From Deinandra increscens subsp. villosa (Eukaryota > Streptophyta > Magnoliopsida > Asterales > Asteraceae), in the NCBI GenBank assembly GCA_039602395.1, contig JBCNJP010000212.1:65902-129901 (forward strand): DNA of 64,000 nucleotides, in the 5' to 3' direction. Within the stretch, counting starts at the first letter, position 1. Each line of letters starts with the position of its first letter. Below are positions 34,759-44,726 of this stretch, one piece after another. The notes beneath the pieces were generated by a model. The model did not search any database, had not been told where the DNA came from, and saw only the letters and a list, made by a program, of their open reading frames with translations. Both the position numbers and the translations under genes were made by a program.

Positions 34759-35258
34759 NNNNNNNNNNNNNNNNNNNNNNNNNNNNNNNNNNNNNNNNNN
34801 NNNNNNNNNNNNNNNNNNNNNNNNNNNNNNNNNNNNNNNNNNNNNNNNNNNNNNNNNNNNNNNNNNNNNNNNNNNNNNNNNNNNNNNNNNNNNNNNNNNN
34901 NNNNNNNNNNNNNNNNNNNNNNNNNNNNNNNNNNNNNNNNNNNNNNNNNNNNNNNNNNNNNNNNNNNNNNNNNNNNNNNNNNNNNNNNNNNNNNNNNNNN
35001 NNNNNNNNNNNNNNNNNNNNNNNNNNNNNNNNNNNNNNNNNNNNNNNNNNNNNNNNNNNNNNNNNNNNNNNNNNNNNNNNNNNNNNNNNNNNNNNNNNNN
35101 NNNNNNNNNNNNNNNNNNNNNNNNNNNNNNNNNNNNNNNNNNNNNNNNNNNNNNNNNNNNNNNNNNNNNNNNNNNNNNNNNNNNNNNNNNNNNNNNNNNN
35201 NNNNNNNNNNNNNNNNNNNNNNNNNNNNNNNNNNNNNNNNNNNNNNNNNNNNNNNNNN
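34759..35258. other. Assembly gap, 500 N
   Basis: Exactly 500 unknown bases, a conventional placeholder length. Sequence just before is AT-rich non-coding; sequence just after is in the middle of a copia GAG-pre-integrase domain, so an unknown amount of retrotransposon sequence is missing. Confidence 0.98.
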
Positions 35259-36170
35259 TGGTAGGTATGGATATGTTAGTTTTAACACTCTGGATAAAAT
35301 GGCCAAAAGTGGTATGGTTGATGGCTTGCCAGAAATTGCTCACACCACACAAGTGTGTGAAGCATGCCTGGTTGGCAAGCAAACTGGGCAGGCATTTCCC
35401 AATAAATCTGCATGTAGGTCTAAATACCCTCTAGAGATGTTGTCTATGGATTTATGTGGGCCAATAACACCTACAACTAAGAATGAAAATAGGTACTTTA
35501 TGCTTCTTGTGGATGACTGTTCTAGGTATATGTGGGTGTACTTTCTTAGGAATAAAGACCAAGCATTTGATACATTTGTTAAGTTCAAAAATGAGGTTGA
35601 GGAAAAACTGGATAAGAAAATTAAGTCTTTAAATCAGATAGGGGTGGTGAATTCACCTCAACTGCATTTACCTCATTGTGTGAGAAGAATGGTATTCATA
35701 GGATGCTAACTGCACCCTACTCTCCACAACAAAATGGAGCTGTAGAGAGAAGGAATAGAACAATAATGGAAATGACAATAAGCATGTTAAAGGCCATGGA
35801 TGTTCCTGAGGTCTACTGGGCATAAGGTGTTAGGCATTCAGTATATTTGGTGAATAGGACATTTACTAGAGCATTAGAGAATATGGCACCATATCAGGCT
35901 CTTAGAGACAAGAAACCAAGTATAGAACATTTAAGGATATTTGGTTGTGTTTGTTATGTTAAGAACAACCAACCAGGCCTTAAGAAATTAGATAATAGGA
36001 GTAATCCTATGGTCTATTTAGGTACTCAAGAAGGGACAAAAGGACATAGAATGCTTGAGGTTAGAACTGATAAGATTGTTATTAGTAAAGATGTTCACTT
36101 TGATGAGAAAAAGAAGTGGCATTGGACAGGTATAACTACTGAGCACAAGGGAAAAAGGGATACTTGCTGA
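35259..36170 (+). pseudogene. Outer copia GAG-pre-integrase and integrase
   Basis: YVSFNTLDKMAKSGMVDGLP and CEACLVGKQTGQAFP (zinc Cys pair) precede the core. SMDLCGPITP has the first Asp, then LLVDDCSRYMWVYFLRNKDQAF follows. The second Asp region is displaced by a one-base frame change near 35630. The third region (NGAVERRNRT) is in the other frame, followed by a TAA at about 35824 and then MVNRTFTRALENMAPYQAL to the typical copia C-terminal GCVCYV and MVYLGTQEGTKGHRML. The domain is complete but broken at two points. Confidence 0.88.
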
Positions 36171-37735
36171 GAGTACTAGTCAGGCAGTTGCATTAGACTC
36201 AGAGGAGGATAGTGAGGCTGAAGATGATCATGGGGATGTGCATGATCATAGTTTCAATGACACTGAAACTAAGGAAGGTGGTTATTATTTAGGTAGTGAT
36301 CATGAGGATCAGTCAGCACCTAGTACCAGTCAAAACATGTTAGAAGGTCAGGGAGAATAACCCAAATGCCAACTAAGTTGAGTAACTATGTTCTTGATAG
36401 TAGGTTTAAGAATAGTAATAATAGGCAGGAGCAACTAGATCAAATAGAAGTTATGTTAGCTCAGGAGGATGAGCCTATTAACTATAAAGAGGCTGTGGAA
36501 TATAAGGTGTGGACAGATGCTATGGAGGAAGAGTTAAGAGCCATAGAAAGGAACAATACTTAGGTTTTATCTGACGTCCCACCTAATGTAAGACCAATAG
36601 GTTTGAAATGGTTATTCAAAATCAAGAAGGATGCTCAGGGTAATATAACAAAGTATAAGGCTAGATTGGTTGCAAAGGGTTATGTGCAACAATATGGTAT
36701 TGATTATGAAGAGGCTTTTGCACCTGTAGCTAGAATAGAAACTATAAGATTAATTTTAGCCTATTCTGCTAGGATGGAGTGGAAGGTGTATCATTTAGAT
36801 GTTAAGGCAGCATTTCTTCATGGTGAATTGAAAGAAGTTGTATATGTAAGTCAAACTGAGGGATTTGTTAGAAAAGGGACTGAGCATAAGGCATATAGAC
36901 TTGAAAAGGCTCTGTATGGCTTAAAGCAGGCTCCTAGAGCCTGGAATATGAAACTTGATAAGGTCTTAAAAGAAATTGGTTTTAGAAGGTGTCAACATGA
37001 ACATGCTGTCTATATTAGGATCAGAAGTAAATCCACACTAATTCTTGGAGTTTATGTGGATGATTTACTTGTAGCAGGTAGTGATCAGCAAGAAGTAGAC
37101 TTGTTTAAAAGACAAATGAAAATGAAATTTGAAATGACTGACTTAGGATTGTTGAACTACTACCTAGGCATATAAGTTATTCAAAGATGTGAAGGGATTT
37201 ATATAAAGCAAGCAGCCTATGTTGCTAAGGTACTGAAATTGGCTGGCTTAGAGGGGTGCAATGAAACTAAGATTCCTATGGATCCTGGCTTAAGATTGTA
37301 TAGTGAAGAAGGTGGTGAGGATGTGGATGCAACACATTATAGAAAGCTGGTTTGATCCTTAAGGTACCTTACCCAAACTAGGCCTGATATTAGTTATGTT
37401 GTGGGTATAGTTTGTAGGTACATACAGAAACCAAAGGAAATCCATTTAAAGGCTGTTAAACACATAATTAGGTACATTAGTGGTACATAGAACTATGGAT
37501 TGCTCTATAAAAAGGGAGAAACTGGAGCTTTGTTGGGATTTAGTGATAGTAACCATATGATGAATAATGAAGATGGAAAGAGTACTGCTGGCAATGTGTT
37601 TTACTTTGGAGATTCACTCATATCATGGCACTCTCAGAAGCAAAGAACAGTTGCTTTATCTAGTGAAGTTGAGTTCATGGCTGCAACTGTTGTAGCATGT
37701 CAAGCAGTTTGGCTTACAAGTTTATTAAAAGAGAT
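36171..37735 (+). pseudogene. Outer copia reverse transcriptase and RNase H (5' part)
   Basis: An acidic linker leads to EEELRAIERNNT followed by TAG where copia RTs have Trp. 36603-37175 then holds the RT core: KARLVAKGYVQQYGIDYEE, LDVKAAFLHGELKEVVY, LYGLKQAPRAW, and catalytic YVDDLLVAG at about 37055. Stops at about 37172, 37354 and 37490 interrupt the thumb/connection (LRYLTQTRPDISYVVGIV, HIIRYISGT). RNase H begins with LLGFSDSNHMMN and KSTAGNVFYFGDSLISWHS. It is cut by the nested element inside LLKEI. Confidence 0.88.
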
Positions 37736-38129
37736 TGTTGGGCTATATATTTTAGAGGCATGAACATTAGTTATGGGATTAGTTGTTAATGGGCTTTTGG
37801 GCTTTGTTAGTGGGTTTTTATAGTAATTATGATTGGGCCATGTGGGCTTCATTCATGTTTACGATTCTTGTAATAGGTTTACATGAGGTACTATATAAGC
37901 CTCATGTGTTTATGATTCAAGCTAAGCTTTTCTAATACTAGTTTACGATTTCTGGTGCTCATTCTAGTTTACAATCAGCTTCAAACTTGTAGTGATTCTC
38001 ATTCAAGATTAGATCTTTACCCTAGATCTAGTCTATTTCTTCTACTTGTTTCTTGAATCAATCACACACGAGGATTCCGCACTCGTTTGTGATTAGATAT
38101 CGTGTTCGTGATCAGATTTCGGACCTACA
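37736..38129 (+). repeat. Inner copia 5' LTR
   Basis: TGTTGGGCTATATATTTTAG to TTTCGGACCTACA, 394 bp. Contains TACTATATAAGCCTC near 37890, a good TATA box (TATATAAG) for the element's promoter. Repeated TTTACGATT words here foreshadow the array in the leader. Confidence 0.95.
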
Positions 38130-38130
38130 A

Positions 38131-38144
38131 TTGGTATCAAAGCC
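38131..38144 (+). promoter_or_regulatory. Primer binding site (tRNA-Met type)
   Basis: TTGGTATCAAAGCC one base after the 5' LTR, complementary to initiator tRNA-Met with one change (usual form TGGTATCAGAGCC). Confidence 0.88.
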
Positions 38145-38289
38145 AAGAATCTTAGATTCGAGGCTCTCACGATATTGATTCAAGTGTTTTCTGGGTTATA
38201 TGTTCGAGTTTTGTTGAAGATTCGAAGGTTTTTGGTGTTCACGATCTCTGAAGCTGCTGTTCTACGTGATTACGACTGGGTTTTCTGGG

Positions 38290-38690
38290 TTTTGGGGTGT
38301 TTACGACATTTGCAGTTGAAGATCTTCATCTCTTTGGCGTTTACGACTTCAAGATCTTACCTTTAGGCGTTTACGATTCATACAGTGGGAGTTTACGACT
38401 TTGCTTGGTCGTAATCGAGGTTTACGATTTAGTCATATCGGAAACACGGAGTCGTAATCGTGTTTACGATCAAGTCGAATCATAATCGGTGTTTACGATT
38501 GCCTTCAATCGTAATCGGGTGTATACGATTTACGGAGTCGTAATCGTTAATCGTAATTGGAGTTTACGATATTTTTCATCGTAATCGGTGTTTGCGACTT
38601 GTTTGGATCATAATCAGGTGTTCACGATCGTAATCAAGGTTTACGATCGTAATCAAGACTTTTGACCGTAATCTCACTTGTTTGGACATT
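38290..38690 (+). repeat. Leader array of TTTACGAT and ATCGTAAT words
   Basis: About ten GTTTACGAT/GTTTACGACT words alternate with TCGTAATCG or close variants through about 400 bp. The two words are near reverse complements (TTTACGA / TCGTAA), so neighbouring copies can pair into a series of short hairpins. The array ends just before the gag ATG at 38725. Confidence 0.85.
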
Positions 38691-38724
38691 CGGATTTTAG
38701 TTTTAGGTTCCCTAAGCTCACGCA

Positions 38725-41700
38725 ATGGACTTTGAACCAAGTATGTATCAGAAGTTGGACTTCGAGATCGGATCTATTACTCGTCCACCTAGACTTACTT
38801 CGGCGGATCACTTTTTGGAATGGAAGTATAGGTTCGAGAACCACCTGAAGAGTGTTGATTTAAGGTTGTGGAGAGCAGTGCTGAATGGACCTCACATACC
38901 AACTCATGGAGCGGGAGCTAAGATAGGAAAGGCTAAGACTGAAGATGAGTTTGAAGATGATGACTGGGAAAGGTGTAACAAGGCAGAGAGGGCATTTGCA
39001 ATAATGACCATGGCATTGACACCAGACATTGCTCAAGGCTTTAAGCATTGCAAGACGGCAAAGGAACTGTGGAATGCATTGATTGTTGCTTATGAGGGAA
39101 ATCCAGACATCAAGGCGAGTCGAAAGCAGATGTTGAAGCAGAAATTCAATTTGTTTAATCACATCCAAGGTGAATCTTTCGAAGCACAAGTGCAAAGATT
39201 TGTCTCTCTGATGGCAGAAATGTCAAGTTATGGTGTGGAACCGGAATTGGAAGATAAGAATTTGAAGCTGCTGAACAGTTTGCCAAAGTCATGGAACACC
39301 AATATCTCAATTATTAAGGACAACAACAAATTGAGTGAGCTGTCTCTGGATGAAATGATCAACAAGTTGAAGTCCAAGCTAATTGATGATAAGCAGCGTG
39401 AGTTGAACCATATAAGCTCACTTAGTTTGGCTGGGAAGCTGAATCAAGCTTTGTTGTCGGAAGAGGTTGATGAGAAGCAGAAAGGAAAGTTTGTTGGAAG
39501 TGGATCAAGTTCGATGACCCAAACGAAGGCATTTGTGGCACAACCCCAATCTAGTTCAAGTGGAGGTGACACTTCTGAGGCGAACAACGATCCCAATTTT
39601 GCACTGGGTATGGGATTCATGAACAGTTACCATGCTTTAATGGCCGGAACCCTAATTCCCTCTGAGATTCTATCGGGGGAGCTTAATCAGATTAATCCAG
39701 AGGATGTGGAGATGCTGGATGTCTCTTGGCAAATGGCTATGGCAGTGTTCAGGGCTAAGAAGTTCATGGCTACTACAGGGCGAAATGTTTGGAAGGATCA
39801 AGACAAGATCAGAATGGGGTTTGATAAGACAAAGCTTAGGTGCTACAATTGTGATGAATATGGGCATTTTGCTAGGGAGTGCAGCAAACCAAGGAAGGAG
39901 AAAGCAGAGATGAAGAAGCCAGCTGATGGGAAGGCAAAGGCCGAAACAAGTGCCTTGATAGTGCAGGGAGGTGGAGGTTATGACTGGACCCCCCAGCTGA
40001 AGGAGCTGACCCCCCAGCTGAAGGATCTGAGTCTGACACATGCTATGATGACGTCTATAGATGATGATGATGAAGAGGAGCATGCTTTTGTGGTTACTGA
40101 AGAAGAACCTGAGGAGAATGAAGCTATGGCAGCAGACCACACCAAGGTATGTTCTAACCCTGTTTGTGATCGTATAGTTACTACTCTTAGACAATATTGC
40201 AAAAACTTTGAATCAGAATTGTTTGAGGTAAAATGTGAAAAGAGTTCATTTAAGGGTAGATGGCAAAAGAATGAAGAAAAGGTTAAAGCCCAGAAATTAG
40301 ATATAGCAAAATATAAGAACCTTGCAACTGAGAATGCCTATTTGTATGACAACGCTAAGTTAGAAATAGCTGAGCTCAGTAAGCAGATAGATGACCTGAA
40401 GCATAAGAACAATGAGATGCAGGTTAAGCTTGATATAAACCTTATGAGAAGCAAAAGAATGTTACAGGCTAGTAAATCCCTAGATACTTGCATAACTGAG
40501 GTTAGAATGGGTAAAGACAAAGGTGGAATAGGAATTAGCTTTGCAAGCAAGAACGTTGTTCCTCAAGATAAAACTAGAGATGTAATAGGAATGATCTTAG
40601 AGGAGGATCAGATAGATAGATCTGCATCGGAAATGCATGAAGAAGGACCTCCCTTAGATAGTGTATTGGTTGGAGTGAAGCCTATGACAGAAGAGGAAAT
40701 TGAAAATGAAAAGCACATGACTTATGGGTTGGGTAATATGGACAGAGTGATGACAGACGCATGTGAAGCAGGCCCATCAAATACCTCTCTGAATAACTGT
40801 GTGAGCACTTCTGATGTATCTATTTGTTGTGTAGATGAAGTAGAAATCAAAGACATTTCTAAGGAGGATGCGGAGTGTCAGAGAGTGGATGAGAGTCATG
40901 CGTCTAGTAGTTCTAGTAGTTCTAGTTTATGTTTACCTAAGGATGATGTATTGGCACTTGTGTCAGAACTAGAAACATCCAAGTCAAAACAAGTAGCTGT
41001 ATCGTTATTAAAAAAAGTTTCAGAATCTAATGAAAAAGTGTCTGGTTTTAAAATTCGTGTGCCTAACACAAAAACAGGTCGTGAGACTAAGCCCAAAGAC
41101 TTTGTTGCTTATCCCCAGGTTGTGTCAGCTTTTAATAGAACAAACAAATCTAAATCGGAACAATTTTGTTTAATTACACAATCTGATAAGGATAAACAAC
41201 GTGTTATACACAAATGGGATGATAAGCCAGAGTGGAAGTCGTCTTACCCAAGACGTACGTACCTCTGTAGCCATGTCAATGGGCCTAGGCTCATGAATTA
41301 CTTTCAATGTGGAAAGCCAGGACATTTTGCAGCTAACTGTGTTAATAGACCTTACCAACCATACTATCCGCAAAACCCACGGACTAGTATGTTGGAGAAA
41401 ATGATGACCGGAGAAAAGCAAAAACAAAAGCAGAAACAACAAGCTGTGTTTCAGGGGAAGCAGTGTTCTGAACCAATGAAGACTGAACAGTCTAAGGTTT
41501 CAAACGCAAAGGCACCTGTGACAAAGCCTGTTGTTAATAAGTGGAATGTGACCAGAACTCCAAAACAAACTTATGTATCTAAAGGAGTTTCCCACAAGAT
41601 AAAACCAGAATTCGTTGAAAAACAAGTGGCTAAAGTAAAAAGAGCTAATCAACCTAATGGCAAAGCGAAAGCCGAGCAACAGGTTTTGAAACAAAAAGGT

Positions 41701-41988
41701 GTCGCTCAAACAAAACAGCTTGTGTATACTAAACTGAAACTTGAGTGGACACCGGTTAAAAAGCCAACTGGTAAAAAGGTCATTTCACCACAAAAGAAAC
41801 CTGTGATTGTCAACAATTCAACAACTGTGTTGAAACCAGAGAAAACCACCACATGGAAACCAAAAGTCAACATTCAAAATGAGAATGTGTCTGGATCAAA
41901 GTCTGAGATGATTCTCCAATTAGTTAACTACATTGATGCAAAAGGTGTGCCCAGATCTGTTATGGCCTGGGTACCTGGATCTCATTAA
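38725..41988 (+). CDS. gag: Inner copia Gag polyprotein, unusually long (1087 aa)
   Basis: ATG at 38725 begins MDFEPSMYQKLDFEIGS. Residues about 10-230 match the copia capsid region (DUF4219/UBN2 style: FLEWKYRFENHLKS, AKELWNALIVAYEG, QVQRFVSLMAEM, LLNSLPKSW). A zinc knuckle CYNCDEYGHFAREC lies at about 372-385. Then come an acidic stretch, a long coiled coil (about 490-590, LATENAYLYDNAKLEIAELS) and a second knuckle at about 860-873 in which the first Cys is Tyr (YFQCGKPGHFAANC). The tail is Lys/Gln-rich and ends VMAWVPGSH. The frame is uninterrupted. It would assemble the particle and package RNA. Typical copia gag is far shorter; the extra 700 residues are of unknown role. Confidence 0.9.
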   Translation: MDFEPSMYQKLDFEIGSITRPPRLTSADHFLEWKYRFENHLKSVDLRLWRAVLNGPHIPTHGAGAKIGKAKTEDEFEDDDWERCNKAERAFAIMTMALTPDIAQGFKHCKTAKELWNALIVAYEGNPDIKASRKQMLKQKFNLFNHIQGESFEAQVQRFVSLMAEMSSYGVEPELEDKNLKLLNSLPKSWNTNISIIKDNNKLSELSLDEMINKLKSKLIDDKQRELNHISSLSLAGKLNQALLSEEVDEKQKGKFVGSGSSSMTQTKAFVAQPQSSSSGGDTSEANNDPNFALGMGFMNSYHALMAGTLIPSEILSGELNQINPEDVEMLDVSWQMAMAVFRAKKFMATTGRNVWKDQDKIRMGFDKTKLRCYNCDEYGHFARECSKPRKEKAEMKKPADGKAKAETSALIVQGGGGYDWTPQLKELTPQLKDLSLTHAMMTSIDDDDEEEHAFVVTEEEPEENEAMAADHTKVCSNPVCDRIVTTLRQYCKNFESELFEVKCEKSSFKGRWQKNEEKVKAQKLDIAKYKNLATENAYLYDNAKLEIAELSKQIDDLKHKNNEMQVKLDINLMRSKRMLQASKSLDTCITEVRMGKDKGGIGISFASKNVVPQDKTRDVIGMILEEDQIDRSASEMHEEGPPLDSVLVGVKPMTEEEIENEKHMTYGLGNMDRVMTDACEAGPSNTSLNNCVSTSDVSICCVDEVEIKDISKEDAECQRVDESHASSSSSSSSLCLPKDDVLALVSELETSKSKQVAVSLLKKVSESNEKVSGFKIRVPNTKTGRETKPKDFVAYPQVVSAFNRTNKSKSEQFCLITQSDKDKQRVIHKWDDKPEWKSSYPRRTYLCSHVNGPRLMNYFQCGKPGHFAANCVNRPYQPYYPQNPRTSMLEKMMTGEKQKQKQKQQAVFQGKQCSEPMKTEQSKVSNAKAPVTKPVVNKWNVTRTPKQTYVSKGVSHKIKPEFVEKQVAKVKRANQPNGKAKAEQQVLKQKGVAQTKQLVYTKLKLEWTPVKKPTGKKVISPQKKPVIVNNSTTVLKPEKTTTWKPKVNIQNENVSGSKSEMILQLVNYIDAKGVPRSVMAWVPGSH

Positions 41989-42004
41989 TTTCTGTTTCTT
42001 GTAG

Positions 42005-44026
42005 GGACAGCCAAGAAGATCTATCAGCAATCTCTGGTACGTTGATAGTGGTTGCTCCCGACACATGACCGGAGATCTGTCCCTTTTGGAAGATGTAGAA
42101 GATTTCAATGGTGGAGGAGTTTCATTTGCTGGTGGTGTGGGTGGTAGAATTAGTAAGAAAGGTGTGGTGAGGAGTGGAAATCTATCTTTTTCTGACGTTC
42201 ATTATGTGGAGGAACTGTCGCACAGTTTGCTGAGTGTTTCTCAGATCTGTGACAAAGACTATTCGGTGATGTTCAATCGAAAGGAGTGTATTATTTTGAA
42301 GCCTGGTGTGAAGATACCCGAGGAGTGTGTACTGATGCGCACTCCAAGACGTTCAAACTCATATCTTCTCAACATGGGCAATCCTCCTACGTCAGAAGAA
42401 GCATGCCTTATATCAAAACAGAATGAAAATTTGGCCATGTTGTGGCATAGACGTCTCGGGCATGCTAATATGAAGAATTTGACCAAGCTCGCGAAGGGAG
42501 AGCATGTCAGAAAGCTGCCGATTAAAGACTTCTCAACTATTGAAAAATGTGTGGCATGTGCGAAGGGGAAGCAGCACAAGTTGCCACATCGTCCTAAGAT
42601 AGCAAACTCTGTGTCATCAGTTCTACAACTTCTACACATGGACTTATTTGGGCCTATGCAAGTTCAGAGCATCAGCAAGTTTTCCTATTGTCTTGTGATT
42701 GTGGACGACTATTCACGTTTTACTTGGGTCTACTTCTTGTCTAACAAGTATGAAACTCCAGCCCTAGTGAAACAGTTTGTCACACTCATTGAGAATCAGC
42801 TGAACAAGAAGGTCAAAGCTATCAGATCAGATAACGGAACGGAATTCAAAAATGTTGAGTTGAATATGTTTTGTGGGGCTAAAGGCATAGACAGACAGTT
42901 CAGTGCTCCCTACACTCCACAACATAATGGAGTAGCTGAGAGAAGAAATAGGACACTCATTGAAGCTACAAGGACAATGATGTGTGAAGCAAAACTACCA
43001 ATCTTCTTCTGGGCTGAGGCAGTCAACACAGCATGTTATGTGCAAAATCGCGTTCTGTTAAACAAACGTCATGAGAAAACTCCATATCAGATTGTCTACA
43101 AAGAGAAGCCGACAGTGGGTTATTTCAAGACTTTCGGATGTCCGTGCACGGTGCTGATTCAGTCCGACGTAGGGAAATTCGAGGCGAAAGCGGATGAGTG
43201 TTATTTCGTTGGTTATTCGGGAAATAGTGCTTATCGAGTCTATAACAAGACCACTGGTTTGATCATTGAAGCGTTCAATGTGGAATGGCTTGAAGACAAT
43301 CCGACGGATGCAGGGACCGAACCTGATTGGATTTTTAACTACGGGTCTCTGTTTGAAGGGTTCAAGTTCTCGAATGATCTTCATAATTTGGGTGCAGAAG
43401 AAGAGATTATCACTCAGCCATCTGAATCAAGACCTTCTATTGACAGAATCAGTGAAAAGACACCTGTTTCAGTTCCCACAAATGTCAACGTAGATGCTCC
43501 GGGAACTTCAGGAACGTGTGAAAATGATTCTGAGACACCTCAAAGTCCAGGTATGCGTAATATAAATGATAATGTTGTTACATCTAATCTGCCTGTTTCT
43601 GTGTCTGTGCCAGATGTCCAGGTATCCAGGATCAGACAGAATGAGATTATTGCACTACAAGCAGAGAACAGAAGGTTGAGGGAGAAAGAGGTAGCAGATA
43701 ACAGAAGGATGGAAGAAAGAGAGAAGGCTGACAAGACAAGAATGAAGGATCTCAATGAAGCTCTGATGGACCTGAAGAAAAAGTTCAATGCCTTTAAAAG
43801 TGCAGTAGAGGGAAATACTTCAGGTGCCTCGGGTCAAAGCTCTTCTGCTCAAGGTACAAGTGAAGCAACTGAGGATGATGGAGATGAAAACATTGAAATG
43901 TCAGATTACGCCCGAAGTGGCAGAATCATCTCCAAAGCCCCTGAGGGACACGACAACTGGTTCCGTGAATTCTTTCAAGGTCCAGCCCCCACACAATACA
44001 CCTTGATCTTGGTGAGAGCACATTAG
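42005..44026 (+). CDS. Inner copia protease and integrase, no RT
   Basis: The frame is open from about 42005 and differs from gag's. The protease active site is WYVDSGCSRHMTGD (about 42036-42077), before the first ATG at 42065, so translation must come from frameshifting, readthrough or splicing rather than that ATG. Numbering from 42065: GAG-pre-integrase zinc motif WHRRLGHANMKNL at about 126 and CVACAKGKQHKLPH; core Asp in LHMDLFGPMQ (about 190), Asp in RSDNGTEFKN (256) and Glu in NGVAERRNRT (292), so D,D,E is intact. It ends with a Ser/Pro linker, a Glu/Arg coiled coil (ENRRLREKEVADNRRMEERE) and a stop at 44024. No RT follows. Confidence 0.92.
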   Translation, partial: GQPRRSISNLWYVDSGCSRHMTGDLSLLEDVEDFNGGGVSFAGGVGGRISKKGVVRSGNLSFSDVHYVEELSHSLLSVSQICDKDYSVMFNRKECIILKPGVKIPEECVLMRTPRRSNSYLLNMGNPPTSEEACLISKQNENLAMLWHRRLGHANMKNLTKLAKGEHVRKLPIKDFSTIEKCVACAKGKQHKLPHRPKIANSVSSVLQLLHMDLFGPMQVQSISKFSYCLVIVDDYSRFTWVYFLSNKYETPALVKQFVTLIENQLNKKVKAIRSDNGTEFKNVELNMFCGAKGIDRQFSAPYTPQHNGVAERRNRTLIEATRTMMCEAKLPIFFWAEAVNTACYVQNRVLLNKRHEKTPYQIVYKEKPTVGYFKTFGCPCTVLIQSDVGKFEAKADECYFVGYSGNSAYRVYNKTTGLIIEAFNVEWLEDNPTDAGTEPDWIFNYGSLFEGFKFSNDLHNLGAEEEIITQPSESRPSIDRISEKTPVSVPTNVNVDAPGTSGTCENDSETPQSPGMRNINDNVVTSNLPVSVSVPDVQVSRIRQNEIIALQAENRRLREKEVADNRRMEEREKADKTRMKDLNEALMDLKKKFNAFKSAVEGNTSGASGQSSSAQGTSEATEDDGDENIEMSDYARSGRIISKAPEGHDNWFREFFQGPAPTQYTLILVRAH

Positions 44027-44030
44027 ACAA

Positions 44031-44694
44031 GAGGGGGAGTCGTGAAAACATCCTTTGCTGGCACTATGACTCAGAAAAGAGGTTGTTTGCCGTAATCCGT
44101 GAAGGCTTCAGTCCAGTTGAATACTACAAAACTCGTGGGCAATTTCATTCCTGGACTGAGCCCGAGATTAGGAGTCTGCTTCGAGCTCCTTTTATCAACA
44201 GGTGGAACAGCTCCGATGGGCATCTTATCAGAAACAACTTGCTGAGCCATCTGGAAAACAATTTCACTGATTTTGAGTTGAAGCAGATAAGGTGGGTTGA
44301 GATAGGTACTGACCCTGCTACTGGTGAGCCCATGGGAGAAGCACGGATACCACCTACCAAGCGCACTAGAGTTATAAATATGTTGGATGAAATTCAAGAT
44401 GGCACTTTAGTCAAAAACTTTGACTGCTGGTTCTATGATCCAACGACACACGAGGTGGTGGTGCTCTGCAAGAGTATGAGGCAGTTTCGTTTTTATGATC
44501 CGGTTGATTTTCTCAGATTCGGAGAAAGAGATATCAAATTGCTCGCCTCACAGCCTATACTTGGTGATGAAAATGACATGGAGAATGCTGTGAGGGTGGG
44601 AATCTTTCATGGGACTGCAGAGCGGATTGTAGCAAACAAATGGTGGTCGAACAACACATTGAATACTTTCAGATTCGATCTGCTGCTGCCGTAA
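44031..44694 (+). CDS. Inner copia 3' ORF of unknown function, in place of RT-RNase H
   Basis: Open frame containing CWHYDSEKRLFAVIREG, EYYKTRGQFHSWTEPEIRSL, a middle segment with TKRTRVINMLDEIQDG, then CWFYDPTTHEVVVLCKS and FRFYDPVDFLRFGERDIKLLA, ending FRFDLLLP and a TAA at 44692-44694. It lacks an ATG near its start and overlaps the pol frame's end in another frame, so it may be a C-terminal extension reached by a frame change. No catalytic motif of RT, RNase H or envelope was recognised. WHYD...W and WFYD...EVVVL look like two halves of a repeated fold (inference). It ends 32 bp before the 3' LTR. Confidence 0.65.
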
Positions 44695-44716
44695 GAAGGT
44701 CTAATGGTTCATGCCT

Positions 44717-44726
44717 AGGGGAAGAT
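44717..44726 (+). promoter_or_regulatory. Inner copia polypurine tract
   Basis: AGGGGAAGAT directly before the 3' LTR's TGTTGGGC; the primer for plus-strand DNA. Confidence 0.8.

Noticed and set aside
34747..35382. Long open frames across the first gap
   Set aside because: They consist of N translated as unknown residues; not evidence of coding.
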